From positions 1 through 12,123 of the forward strand of contig JAGQLK010000019.1 of NCBI GenBank assembly GCA_020429485.1: DNA of 12,123 nucleotides, written 5' to 3'. How positions within the stretch are numbered: position 1 is the stretch's first letter; the number at the start of each line of letters is the position of its first letter. This DNA is from Candidatus Dojkabacteria bacterium. GTDB lineage: Bacteria > Patescibacteriota > Dojkabacteria > B142 > OLB20. Both the position numbers and the translations under genes were made by a program. Below the pieces are notes generated by a model, which was not told the DNA's origin, did not search any database, and was given only the letters and a program-made list of their open reading frames with translations. Positions 5,120 to 12,123 of this stretch are shown piece by piece.

Positions 5120-5792
5120 TTTCTTGTAATTTCATCTGTTTAAGGAATTCATTTGTCTTGCTGAAATGCTTATTGCCAAAGAAGCCTCTATCCGCAGAAA
5201 AAGGGGATGGATGCGCTGACTCTAATATTAGATGCTTATCACCCTTGATTAGATCTTTTTTCTTCCGAGCATATGCACCCCAGAGCAAAAACACTAAGTG
5301 TTCTTTTTCTTCTGAAATCTTTTGAATAACTGCGTCGGTAAATTCCTCCCAGCCCTTGCCTTGGTGAGAACCAGCATTTCCTGCCTGAACAGTTAGGGTA
5401 GCATTAAGTAACAAAACTCCTTGATCAGCCCACCTTTCTATATTACCACTTTGAGAAATAGGTTTTCCAAGATCAGAGTGGATTTCTTTATATATATTCT
5501 GGAGTGATGGTGGAATTCTAATTTCATCTGCAACAGAAAAGCATAAACCATTTGCTTGTCCTTCACCATGATACGGATCTTGTCCAATTATAACTACCTT
5601 TACCTCGCTAACCGGGCAGTGGTCAAAAGCACTAAATATTTGATTGCCTGGTGGATAAATTCTTTTGCTTGAGTATTCTTGTTTTACAAACTTAACTAAC
5701 TCTTGAAAATATTCTTTGGAAAATTCATCTTTAAGTAAACTAGCCCAGGATTTTTCGATTTTTACCTTCATAAATTCAATATACCTTCTCAT
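5109..5792 (-). CDS. ung: Uracil-DNA glycosylase, family 1
   Basis: This 227-residue enzyme removes uracil from DNA and starts base-excision repair. All family-1 motifs are present: the water-activating loop GQDPYHG (residues 70-76, catalytic D72), the minor-groove PPS stretch (94-96), LLLN (127-130, where Asn reads uracil) and HPSPFSADRGFFG (194-206), which contains the catalytic His and the leucine-loop region. It ends in IDW like the E. coli protein. The longest start gives seven extra residues (MRRYIEF); Met8 (MKVKIEKSWASLL) fits the family better and has TATATT placed six bases before it, the position of a -10 box for a leaderless start. The -35 of the thr leader promoter overlaps its last codons. 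Confidence 0.95.
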   Translation of the reverse strand: MRRYIEFMKVKIEKSWASLLKDEFSKEYFQELVKFVKQEYSSKRIYPPGNQIFSAFDHCPVSEVKVVIIGQDPYHGEGQANGLCFSVADEIRIPPSLQNIYKEIHSDLGKPISQSGNIERWADQGVLLLNATLTVQAGNAGSHQGKGWEEFTDAVIQKISEEKEHLVFLLWGAYARKKKDLIKGDKHLILESAHPSPFSADRGFFGNKHFSKTNEFLKQMKLQEIDW

Positions 5793-5859
5793 TAATCATA
5801 CACATAAGATCGCTTTCATTCAAAATACTTACTCTCCAAGCTTTCGATATGCTGATGCT

Positions 5860-5888
5860 TAGACATTTACTTATTCTTTTTGTAAAAT
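5860..5888 (+). promoter_or_regulatory. Candidate promoter of the exported protein gene
   Basis: TAGACA (5860-5865), a 17-bp spacer and TAAAAT (5883-5888) each differ by one base from the sigma70 consensus. The expected start near 5895 leaves about six bases before the first ATG (5901) or fifteen before the second (5910). Confidence 0.55.
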
Positions 5889-5900
5889 TATCTTGTTAAT

Positions 5901-6539
5901 ATGTATGAGATGAAGAAAATATTTTTTGTACTTACAATTATAGTTATAGCTTTCAATCCGTTAATGACTGTATTAGCGCAAGAGCAAGTTAATACAAATT
6001 CAGAATCATCAATTCAAGAAATTATTGATCCTGCTTTGCAGCCCTCTTTAGAGGTTTTGCCACAAATCTATCCTGAAAAAACTATAACAATAAGAGTTGA
6101 GATCAAAGCTCTAGTTAGTTCAGGAAAAGTAGGTGTAAATTGGAGCTATCCTGAGAACTTATTAGATATAGTGGGCAATGAGACCGATATTATAACCGTT
6201 ACTAACGGTAACTCAACTTACTTAACTAAAGAATTCAATCCTAAACCAGAAGCAATTATTGATGGTAACGATTTTGCAAGGTTTATTGAAATTGGTACCA
6301 GAGTTAATGCATTTATTGAAGATAGGAACTATTTGAGTGCTACCTCGATAGATTTACAAGTTAATAATGAGATGGAATTGATTCCAATGACCACCGAATA
6401 TAAGAACGACAAAAATGTGACATTGGCAATACAATGGGGAATAAGAGTATTGATAGTCATGCTAATTCTAGGTTCTATTATATTTGGAATAAAGAAGTTT
6501 ATTGATTACTTGAACTCTCCTGACCAGCCTAAGTATTAA
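5901..6539 (+). CDS. Exported, C-terminally anchored protein of unknown function
   Basis: This 212-residue protein starts with a clear signal peptide (MKKIFFVLTIIVIAFNPLMTVLA, best read from Met4), probably cut near A26/Q27. A region of about 150 residues rich in strands and Thr, Asn and Ile follows and should lie outside the cytoplasm. A membrane helix (about 178-197) and a short basic tail (KKFIDYLNSPDQPKY) end the protein. There is no cysteine at the cleavage site, so it is not a lipoprotein, and no LPXTG-type sorting signal is seen. The middle has no family I recognise; the strand pattern around TITIRVEIKALVSSGKVGVNW suggests an immunoglobulin-like fold. It lies 50 bases upstream of recJ on the same strand. 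Its role is unknown. Confidence 0.82.
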   Translation: MYEMKKIFFVLTIIVIAFNPLMTVLAQEQVNTNSESSIQEIIDPALQPSLEVLPQIYPEKTITIRVEIKALVSSGKVGVNWSYPENLLDIVGNETDIITVTNGNSTYLTKEFNPKPEAIIDGNDFARFIEIGTRVNAFIEDRNYLSATSIDLQVNNEMELIPMTTEYKNDKNVTLAIQWGIRVLIVMLILGSIIFGIKKFIDYLNSPDQPKY

Positions 6540-6589
6540 CATTCTGCCTCAGTTTAGGATATTTTAAATTGGATATGTGATTATTTTCT

Positions 6590-8329
6590 ATGCGTTGGAA
6601 AATTTTGGAGCAAGCTCCACAAAAAGTATTGGATGAACTCAGTGAATATGGCGAGATAATTGCTCAGTTATTGTTTAGTAGAGGTATTACTACTACTAAT
6701 CAAGCTGATGAATTCTTTTTTAAACACCAAGTTGGATTTCATGATCCATATACTTTAAAAGGCATAGAGAAAGCAGCTACAACAATTATAGGTGCTATTA
6801 AAGATAACAAAAAAATATTCATATATGGAGACTATGATGTAGATGGTATTTGTGCAACTTCGATCCTGTTTGATTTTCTTTATAGAAAGTTGGGCGCAGA
6901 AGTAATACCTCATGTTCCAAATAGATTCACTGAAGGGTATGGTCTAAATGAAGAAAGCCTTACAATACTTAAAGATCAAGGTGCAGAACTAATTATCACT
7001 GTGGATTGTGGTATTAGGGATAAAGAACTTGTAGAACAATTTAGCAATAAAGGATTGCAGTTTATTATTACCGATCATCATACCATTCCAGAAGACGAAA
7101 AGGGGAAGCAAATAGTACCTGACAGAGCTGAGTCTATTGTGCATCCAAAACTTTCTACTAGCGATTATCCGTTTCCAGAGATATGCGGTACTACAGTAGC
7201 TTGGAAACTTCTGGTTGTGCTGTCTGAACATGCTAAGCATAAACAAATGTTAGATGATAATTTTGATCCAGATGCTTATTTAGATCTGGTTGCTTTAGCA
7301 ACCGTTTGCGATTTAATGCCTCTTCAAGATGAAAATAGGTTAATAGTTAAGAGAGGTCTTGATCAGATGAGGCAAACTGTAAATAGAGGATTAGCTGGCC
7401 TTTTAGACTTTTTGGAAATCACACCTGCAGAGCTTAGAACATATCATTTGGGTTTTGTAATTGGACCAAGGTTAAATGCTAGTGGAAGAATTGAGCATGC
7501 ATTAGATGGCGTTAGGCTCTTAACAACAAATAATGAGCAGGCTATTAGAGAGCTCGTAGTTAAACTCAATGATTTAAATGTCTACAGGCAACAGATCACC
7601 AAACAATTAGTTGAAGAAGCAGAAGCAATGGTTACTGAAACAGAACTTAACCATAAGCTTTTATTTCTCGTAGGTGATGAATGGCCAGATGGTGTGGTTG
7701 GGTTGGTTGCTAGTAAAATAGTTGAAAAATATTCTAGACCGGTACTAATAGCAAGCAATGATGATGGAGTCGTCAAAGGATCTGCTCGCTCGATACCTCC
7801 TTTTAATGTTACAGAAGCTATATCTGAATTTTCTAATTTGTTAGATAGATTTGGTGGCCATTCTCAAGCAGCAGGATTTACGTTTCAGCATAGTCATTAT
7901 GATGAATTTAAATCTGGCTTACAGCAGTATGCTAATAAATTATTGACAGAAGAGGATCTGATTCCTGAAATTGAAGTAGAGATGGAGTTAAAGCCTGAGC
8001 ATATAAACTTCGATCTTATCAACGAGATATTATTAATGGAGCCATTCGGGTATCAGAACAAAACACCTATTTTTCTTTTTAGTGATGTAAATGTTGTAAG
8101 CGCAAAGTTAGTCGGTAAGGACAGCTCACACTTAAGTCTAAGTGTAGATGTTGGTGGACTCGAAATCAGGTGCATAGGATTTAATAAAAAAGACCTGTTT
8201 AACATAGCAGAACAAAGTGCTAAAATTGACATGATTGGGAATCTAGATATAAATCATTGGAATGGATCTCAATATTTACAAATTAGAATCAAAGATATAA
8301 AACCTCATGAGTCTGATAAAAAAAGCTAG
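6590..8329 (+). CDS. recJ: Single-stranded-DNA-specific exonuclease RecJ
   Basis: This 579-residue DHH-family protein degrades single-stranded DNA from the 5' end in recombination and repair. The catalytic motifs are intact: GDYDVDG (residues 80-86), VDCGI (138-142), TDHHT (161-165), HPK (185-187) and DLMPL (241-245). The linker carries GPRLNASGR (292-300), and the DHHA1 domain carries GGHSQAAGF (422-430). An OB-fold region rich in beta strands follows (about 455-570). The length matches typical RecJ. No Shine-Dalgarno precedes the ATG. Its 3' end overlaps the next gene by 23 bases, so at least the two are coupled. It may be read from the upstream promoter or from one in the 50-base gap. Confidence 0.97.
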   Translation: MRWKILEQAPQKVLDELSEYGEIIAQLLFSRGITTTNQADEFFFKHQVGFHDPYTLKGIEKAATTIIGAIKDNKKIFIYGDYDVDGICATSILFDFLYRKLGAEVIPHVPNRFTEGYGLNEESLTILKDQGAELIITVDCGIRDKELVEQFSNKGLQFIITDHHTIPEDEKGKQIVPDRAESIVHPKLSTSDYPFPEICGTTVAWKLLVVLSEHAKHKQMLDDNFDPDAYLDLVALATVCDLMPLQDENRLIVKRGLDQMRQTVNRGLAGLLDFLEITPAELRTYHLGFVIGPRLNASGRIEHALDGVRLLTTNNEQAIRELVVKLNDLNVYRQQITKQLVEEAEAMVTETELNHKLLFLVGDEWPDGVVGLVASKIVEKYSRPVLIASNDDGVVKGSARSIPPFNVTEAISEFSNLLDRFGGHSQAAGFTFQHSHYDEFKSGLQQYANKLLTEEDLIPEIEVEMELKPEHINFDLINEILLMEPFGYQNKTPIFLFSDVNVVSAKLVGKDSSHLSLSVDVGGLEIRCIGFNKKDLFNIAEQSAKIDMIGNLDINHWNGSQYLQIRIKDIKPHESDKKS

Positions 8330-8813
8330 AAATCTTGCGAACGGGAATATGTATAATATTTTTCTTGTAGGATTGTTAATATTAAATGTTCTGCCTTGGT
8401 TAGCTCCAATCTTTTCAAGCATGGGATGGAAAGCACCAGCAAAAGTTATCTATACAGTTTATTCGTTTCTGTGTCATCAATTCGCTTGGAGGAGTCTGCA
8501 TGTAGCAAATCATCAATGCGCTTGGTGCGCTAGAGATACATTTATCTGGGGATCATTTTTTGCTATAGCACTAATTATTAAACTATATAAAGTAAAGGCA
8601 ATTAAATGGTATTGGATAGTCCCATTTGTAATCCCAATAGCACTGGATGGAGGTATTCAGACAATTGCTGCTTTAGTAGGATTTAGAGATGAAGATCCAT
8701 ATTACATAAGCACCAATACTCTAAGAATGATAACAGGTGGTACTTTTGGCACCGGTTTAGGATTGTGGATGTTACCTAGTCTAAAAGAAATGTTAGATGA
8801 AACCAAAATATAA
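8307..8813 (+). CDS. DUF2085 membrane protein
   Basis: This 168-residue membrane protein carries the pattern of DUF2085: CHQ (residues 56-58) with RS (62-63), then CAWCAR (71-76), all near one membrane face, and a later DGGIQ. Four or more hydrophobic segments are present (about 17-34, 78-93, 101-122, 140-156). The conserved Cys-His-Cys set could bind a metal, but the family has no established function. Its start lies inside the last codons of recJ, 23 bases before the recJ stop, so translation is likely coupled; Met15 (8349) is an alternative start that would avoid the overlap. Its stop is two bases from the next ATG. Confidence 0.88.
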   Translation: MSLIKKARNLANGNMYNIFLVGLLILNVLPWLAPIFSSMGWKAPAKVIYTVYSFLCHQFAWRSLHVANHQCAWCARDTFIWGSFFAIALIIKLYKVKAIKWYWIVPFVIPIALDGGIQTIAALVGFRDEDPYYISTNTLRMITGGTFGTGLGLWMLPSLKEMLDETKI

Positions 8814-8815
8814 TT

Positions 8816-9028
8816 ATGGATAATCAGATTATAGACAACAGAAGAGAACTAAAGCCGTGGCAAATAGTAATATTTATGGCTTTATTGATAGTTGCAAGTA
8901 TATTTACTGCTGTATATGTCTGGGATTCTACCTCGGATCAAATCAAACCAGCCAATGCTATTGATTACAAAGTAAAAACCCCTGCATACAATGATGACTG
9001 GTTTGAAAGAAATACTACTGGTCTATAA
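8816..9028 (+). CDS. Small single-pass membrane protein, unknown function
   Basis: This 70-residue protein has a short charged N terminus, one membrane helix (about 15-36) and a polar C-terminal part of about 34 residues that probably lies outside the cytoplasm. I do not recognise it. It starts two bases after the DUF2085 stop, so it is the last gene of the recJ unit. A TATAAT overlaps the preceding stop but lies too close to the ATG to be its promoter. It ends one base from the stop of the convergent gene at 9030, with no terminator hairpin visible between them. Confidence 0.72.
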   Translation: MDNQIIDNRRELKPWQIVIFMALLIVASIFTAVYVWDSTSDQIKPANAIDYKVKTPAYNDDWFERNTTGL

Positions 9029-9029
9029 A

Positions 9030-9275
9030 CTACTGATTTTTTCTGAATAATCCGTAAACTGAAATCCCTCCGATAGGAAGAGCTATACCTAGAAGACACA
9101 ATAATGAAATTGCAAATCCAATCAAAAAAGACGAATCTTCGCTGGTCCACAGATCAGGATCACTTACCCATGTAGCAGTACCTACAAGAACCATGAACAC
9201 CAACATACAGATTGGAATTAGTAGCAATAATACACAACCTAATCCTAGCACTGATAATATTTTACTCGCATCCAT
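9030..9275 (-). CDS. Small two-helix membrane protein, unknown function
   Basis: This 81-residue protein has two long hydrophobic segments (about 6-34 and 49-75) joined by an acidic loop (SDPDLWTSEDSS), and ends with FRKNQ. The basic end should be cytoplasmic. It starts 21 bases after the stop of the serine hydroxymethyltransferase gene with no terminator between, so it is probably co-transcribed. It ends in TAG. No family is recognised. Confidence 0.7.
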   Translation of the reverse strand: MDASKILSVLGLGCVLLLLIPICMLVFMVLVGTATWVSDPDLWTSEDSSFLIGFAISLLCLLGIALPIGGISVYGLFRKNQ

Positions 9276-9296
9276 AATTTATAATTCAAAAATTAA

Positions 9297-10661
9297 TTAG
9301 ATATCTAACGGAAATTCAGTGCATAGTTTCTCAACATCTTTAGCTATGTTAGAAATCAATTCGGATTTCTTTACATTTTCTTCGAATATATCGAAGTCTA
9401 AATCAGCCCATTTCCCAACTTCTTCCATTACAGAATTCATCCAATTGGCAATTTGTACCATTTCTGTTTCTTTCATACCTCTTGTAGTAATCCATGGAGT
9501 ACCAATTCTTAGTGCTGATGGATCTGCTGGTGGTCTTGTCTCACCTGGCATAGTATTGTAATTAGTTATTATTCCAGCATAATCTAATGCTCTTGCAAAC
9601 TTCTTACCTAGAATAGGTTTATTTGAAAGGTTAATTAACAATAGGTGCTTATCAGTTCCTCCTGTTACCATTTGAAAATTAAATTCCATCAGACTCTCTG
9701 CCAGTTTCTGTGCATTTTTTACAATCTGAGCAGCATATTCTTGGAATTCTGGAGAAAGAGCTTCTTTTAGTCCAACTGTAATTCCAGCAATACTATGATT
9801 ATGAGGCCCACCCTGTAAACCAGGGAATATTGCTCTGTTTATTTTTTTCATTAGATCAGTTCTTGCTAGGATCATTGCGCCTCGATTGCATCTTAGAGTT
9901 TTGTGTGTAGTAAACGTTACGACATCTGCGATACCTACAGGAGACTTATTTGCTTTACCTGCAATCAAGCCTGCTTCATGAGCAACGTCCGCAAGATAAT
10001 ATGCATCTACTTTCTCAGCAATTGCCTTCATTCGTTTGTAATCAATCTCTCTAGGATAAGCAGTACCTCCAGTGATAATTAATTTAGGTTTTTGCTCGAG
10101 CGCAATCTTTTCTATTTCTTCATAATCGAACATTTGGGTCTCAGGATTTGTCTTATATTGAACAGCTTCAAAGAACTTAGAAGTAACATTTACCTTTCTA
10201 CTTCCACCTTGATAAAACATTGCATTTGGAACGAATTCTGCTTCTTCTGACTTTGGGCTATAAGACCATCCATGAGACAGATGCCCACCATCAGGTAGAT
10301 ACATTCCCATTATTTTATCTCCTGGCTTAAGTAGGCCTATATAAACAGCTAAGTTAGCTGGACTTCCAGAAAGTGGCTGAACATTTACTTCCCAATCTTC
10401 TGGTAGTTCGAATAGTTCTTTGGTTCTTGAGATGGCCAAGTTTTCTAGTTCATCAATGTTGTAGTTACCTTCGTAATATCTTTTACCTGGGTAGCCTTCA
10501 GAGTATTTATTCATAAATACCGAGCCAACAGCTTCTCTAACTGCTTTTGAAGTGAAGTTTTCAGAAGCGATCATAGAAAGTTTATTTTGCTGCTTAAATT
10601 CTTCTTTCTCTAGAATATTGTATAGTTCAGGGTCTTGTTTCTTAAGATTTGGTTTATCCAT
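9297..10661 (-). CDS. glyA: Serine hydroxymethyltransferase
   Basis: This 454-residue PLP enzyme interconverts serine and glycine, passing a one-carbon unit to tetrahydrofolate. The N-terminal signature MIASENFTS (30-38) is followed by NKYSEGYPGKRYYEG (51-65). The PLP-binding aspartate lies in YYLADVAHEAGLIAG (221-235), and the PLP lysine is K254 in TTHKTLR. The residues after it are CNRGAMI, where the E. coli enzyme has AGPRGG, a departure in an otherwise conserved loop. GLQGGPHNH (281-289) and the C-terminal LRIGTPWITTRGM are intact. The length is a little above the usual 415-430. A strong promoter about 113 bases ahead of the ATG gives it an unusually long leader for this window. Confidence 0.97.
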   Translation of the reverse strand: MDKPNLKKQDPELYNILEKEEFKQQNKLSMIASENFTSKAVREAVGSVFMNKYSEGYPGKRYYEGNYNIDELENLAISRTKELFELPEDWEVNVQPLSGSPANLAVYIGLLKPGDKIMGMYLPDGGHLSHGWSYSPKSEEAEFVPNAMFYQGGSRKVNVTSKFFEAVQYKTNPETQMFDYEEIEKIALEQKPKLIITGGTAYPREIDYKRMKAIAEKVDAYYLADVAHEAGLIAGKANKSPVGIADVVTFTTHKTLRCNRGAMILARTDLMKKINRAIFPGLQGGPHNHSIAGITVGLKEALSPEFQEYAAQIVKNAQKLAESLMEFNFQMVTGGTDKHLLLINLSNKPILGKKFARALDYAGIITNYNTMPGETRPPADPSALRIGTPWITTRGMKETEMVQIANWMNSVMEEVGKWADLDFDIFEENVKKSELISNIAKDVEKLCTEFPLDI

Positions 10662-10702
10662 AGTTATACTTATTAATTAGTAAATTATCTAACAATCAAT
10701 TA

Positions 10703-10791
10703 GCAGTTATATTTTAAGAAAAATACACAAAAATATTTGTGTTCGTTAACTTCAACATGAGGAATTCGTAATATAAATTTAATATAACTGC
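10703..10791. repeat. 11-bp inverted repeat flanking the glyA leader start
   Basis: GCAGTTATATT (10703-10713) is the exact reverse complement of AATATAACTGC (10781-10791). The right arm overlaps the -10 of the glyA promoter and the left arm lies in the glyA leader, 67 bases apart. It could be a paired protein site, or chance in AT-rich DNA. Confidence 0.5.
10725..10742 (-). other. Small hairpin in the glyA leader
   Basis: ACACAAA and TTTGTGT form a 7-bp stem with a four-base loop, followed on the minus strand by ATTTTTCTT. The stem has only two G-C pairs, so as a terminator it would be weak. It lies about 65 bases upstream of the glyA start. Confidence 0.35.
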
Positions 10792-10809
10792 CATATCTGA
10801 TACTGTCAA
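10781..10809 (-). promoter_or_regulatory. Sigma70-like promoter of glyA
   Basis: A perfect -35 TTGACA (10809-10804), a 17-bp spacer and TATATT (10786-10781) lie on the minus strand. The expected start is near 10774, giving a leader of about 113 bases. It is back to back with the promoter of the FAD oxidoreductase, with 10 bases between the -35 boxes. Confidence 0.7.
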
Positions 10810-10819
10810 ATATATGTAC

Positions 10820-10850
10820 TTGAACAATTCTTGATTTTTTCAGGTATAAT
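10820..10850 (+). promoter_or_regulatory. Candidate promoter of the FAD oxidoreductase gene
   Basis: A perfect -10 TATAAT (10845-10850) is preceded by TTGAAC (10820-10825) at 19 bp, a rather wide spacer. The expected start near 10857 leaves about 16 bases before the ATG, without a Shine-Dalgarno sequence. Confidence 0.5.
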
Positions 10851-10872
10851 CTTAAATATAGAAAATCATAAT

Positions 10873-12123
10873 ATGAAAAAAGTAGTTGTTTTAGGGGGAG
10901 GAATTTTAGGTCTCACACTTGCATATAAACTCTCTAAGTTAGACTATCAAGTTACTATTCTCGAGAAAAGTCCAGGATTTGGAGGTCTTGCTTCAGGTTT
11001 TGAGTATGATGGTTTCTCTATTGAGCGATACTACCATCATTGGTTTAGGAGCGATGTCTACGTACAGAATCTATTAAAAGAATTAGGGATAGGAGACAAA
11101 CTTGCATGGCATGATACTACATCAGGAATATGGGACAAAAATAGACTCTATGATTTTTCAACAAGTATCGACGTTTTGAAATTACCCATATTAAATATTT
11201 TCCAGAGACTTCGTTTAGGATTCGTTTCTTTATTTTTACAAAAGACAAAGGATTATAAAAAGTTTGAAGATGTAACTGCTTTAGAATGGTGCGATAAATA
11301 TTTTGGCACAAAGGTAACAAATGTACTTTGGAGACCCTTACTAAATGGGAAATTCGGCAAATACAGCAATAAAATTTCAATGTCATGGCTTTGGGCAAGA
11401 ATTTTTGATAGATCATCATCAAGGCCTAATCCATTAGCTAAAGAGAAGCTCGGTTATATAGATGGGGGATTCCAATTAATGGTTGATAAGCTCGTGGATG
11501 GCATAAAAAGCAATGGTGGAATAATGTTAAGTGGAGTACAAGTAACTTCTCACAAAAAAGAACAACAGCACGTAATAAATTATGTAGATGCTAATCAAGC
11601 AGAGAATAGATTGGAAGCTGATTTAGTAGTATCTACAGTGCCCGGGCCTGTATTTACCAAACTATTTAATGTATCTGAAGAATATAAGAAACAGATCAAA
11701 CAAGTTAAATATATTGGTGCAACTTGTATGCTTATCTTCCTCAAACACAAGCTGATGCCTTATTATTGGCTAAGTGTTACAAATGAGGATGCTCCATTTA
11801 TGGCAGTCATCGAACATACCAATCTGATCGATAAATCGAAATACAATGATAAGCATATTGTGTATATTGCTAAATACATTGACCCAAATGAAGAATTATT
11901 TACAAAAGATGAAGAACAACTTCTTGATGTTTATGAAAACTATCTCAAACAAATTAATCCCGAGTTCGATAGGAGTTGGATAGAAGAAAAATTTCTATTC
12001 AAATCTGGCTTTGCACAACACATTGTTGAACAAAATTACAACGTAGTTAGTTATGAGACTGGTATAGAAGGGCTGTTATATGCTAACTTTAGTCAAATCT
12101 ACCCTCATGACAGAGGGACAAAC
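10873..12123 (+). CDS. FAD-dependent oxidoreductase, amine-oxidase type (3' partial)
   Basis: The frame is open from ATG at 10873 to the window edge, 417 residues with no stop. The N terminus is a dinucleotide-binding fold: VVVLGGGILGLTLA (GxGxxG at residues 8-13), the acidic end of strand two in TILEK (E31), then GFGGLAS (35-41), the second glycine-rich stretch of the amine oxidase and phytoene desaturase group. The C-terminal part reads SQIYPHDRGTN, close to the end in proteins I know of this type, so about 10-25 residues are probably missing. Relatives are often called protoporphyrinogen oxidase-like or UDP-galactopyranose mutase-like and tend to sit beside glycosyltransferases; the substrate here is unknown. 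It is divergent from glyA. Confidence 0.88.
   Translation, partial: MKKVVVLGGGILGLTLAYKLSKLDYQVTILEKSPGFGGLASGFEYDGFSIERYYHHWFRSDVYVQNLLKELGIGDKLAWHDTTSGIWDKNRLYDFSTSIDVLKLPILNIFQRLRLGFVSLFLQKTKDYKKFEDVTALEWCDKYFGTKVTNVLWRPLLNGKFGKYSNKISMSWLWARIFDRSSSRPNPLAKEKLGYIDGGFQLMVDKLVDGIKSNGGIMLSGVQVTSHKKEQQHVINYVDANQAENRLEADLVVSTVPGPVFTKLFNVSEEYKKQIKQVKYIGATCMLIFLKHKLMPYYWLSVTNEDAPFMAVIEHTNLIDKSKYNDKHIVYIAKYIDPNEELFTKDEEQLLDVYENYLKQINPEFDRSWIEEKFLFKSGFAQHIVEQNYNVVSYETGIEGLLYANFSQIYPHDRGTN

Noticed and set aside
5050..5325. Plus-strand ORF of 91 codons
   Set aside because: It lies opposite the end of ung and the thr leader; both have strong evidence on the minus strand and the predicted protein shows no family features.
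8807..8812. TATAAT just before the 70-residue membrane protein gene as its promoter
   Set aside because: Transcription would start inside the coding region, and the gene lies two bases from the previous stop, so co-transcription explains it.
11117..11422. Minus-strand ORF of 101 codons
   Set aside because: It is inside the FAD oxidoreductase gene on the other strand, whose frame is intact and carries recognisable motifs.
1..12123. CRISPR arrays, insertion sequences, phage or plasmid genes
   Set aside because: No regularly spaced repeats, transposase motifs, terminal inverted repeats, integrase or phage-like genes were seen.

Overview
The window is about 12 kb of compact, AT-rich bacterial DNA with short intergenic gaps, several small membrane proteins of unknown role and few Shine-Dalgarno sequences. 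Standard stop codons (mostly TAA, some TAG, one TGA) close genes of normal length, so there is no sign of recoding. The AT bias, compactness, poor ribosome binding sites and mix of a few metabolic genes with many small membrane proteins suggest a Candidate Phyla Radiation (Patescibacteria) genome, perhaps near Dojkabacteria or Katanobacteria. That placement is an inference, not a proof.

Layout. Positions 28-1352 (minus strand) form one unit: promoter, 18-codon asparagine-rich leader ORF, attenuator, tRNA-Asn(GUU), a two-helix membrane protein and a GNAT acetyltransferase. Positions 1356-2843 (minus) hold a four-helix membrane protein ending in a strong terminator, behind a membrane-anchored metallophosphoesterase. 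Positions 2946-3649 hold a 34-residue membrane microprotein, a two-helix protein and a zinc-ribbon protein. Positions 3676-5119 (minus) hold threonine synthase behind a threonine-rich leader peptide and attenuator; its promoter starts inside the last codons of the uracil-DNA glycosylase gene (5109-5792). Positions 5860-9028 (plus) hold an exported membrane-anchored protein, then recJ, a DUF2085 membrane protein and a 70-residue membrane protein, packed tightly. Positions 9030-10809 (minus) hold serine hydroxymethyltransferase and a small membrane protein. A divergent FAD-dependent oxidoreductase runs off the right edge.

The most striking content is regulatory. Two minus-strand leaders show the full plan of ribosome-mediated transcription attenuation: a sigma70-like promoter, a short ORF rich in codons for one amino acid, three competing pairing arms, and a GAAA-capped terminator with a U-run. 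One precedes threonine synthase and its peptide is threonine-rich, so the match between peptide and gene is exact. The other precedes tRNA-Asn and its peptide has six Asn codons in a seven-codon stretch. The implied logic is that shortage of charged tRNA-Asn stalls the ribosome and lets polymerase read into the tRNA-Asn gene, a feedback loop on a tRNA. In both cases the predicted transcript start falls on, or one base before, the A of the leader ATG, so these leader peptides appear to be translated from leaderless RNAs.
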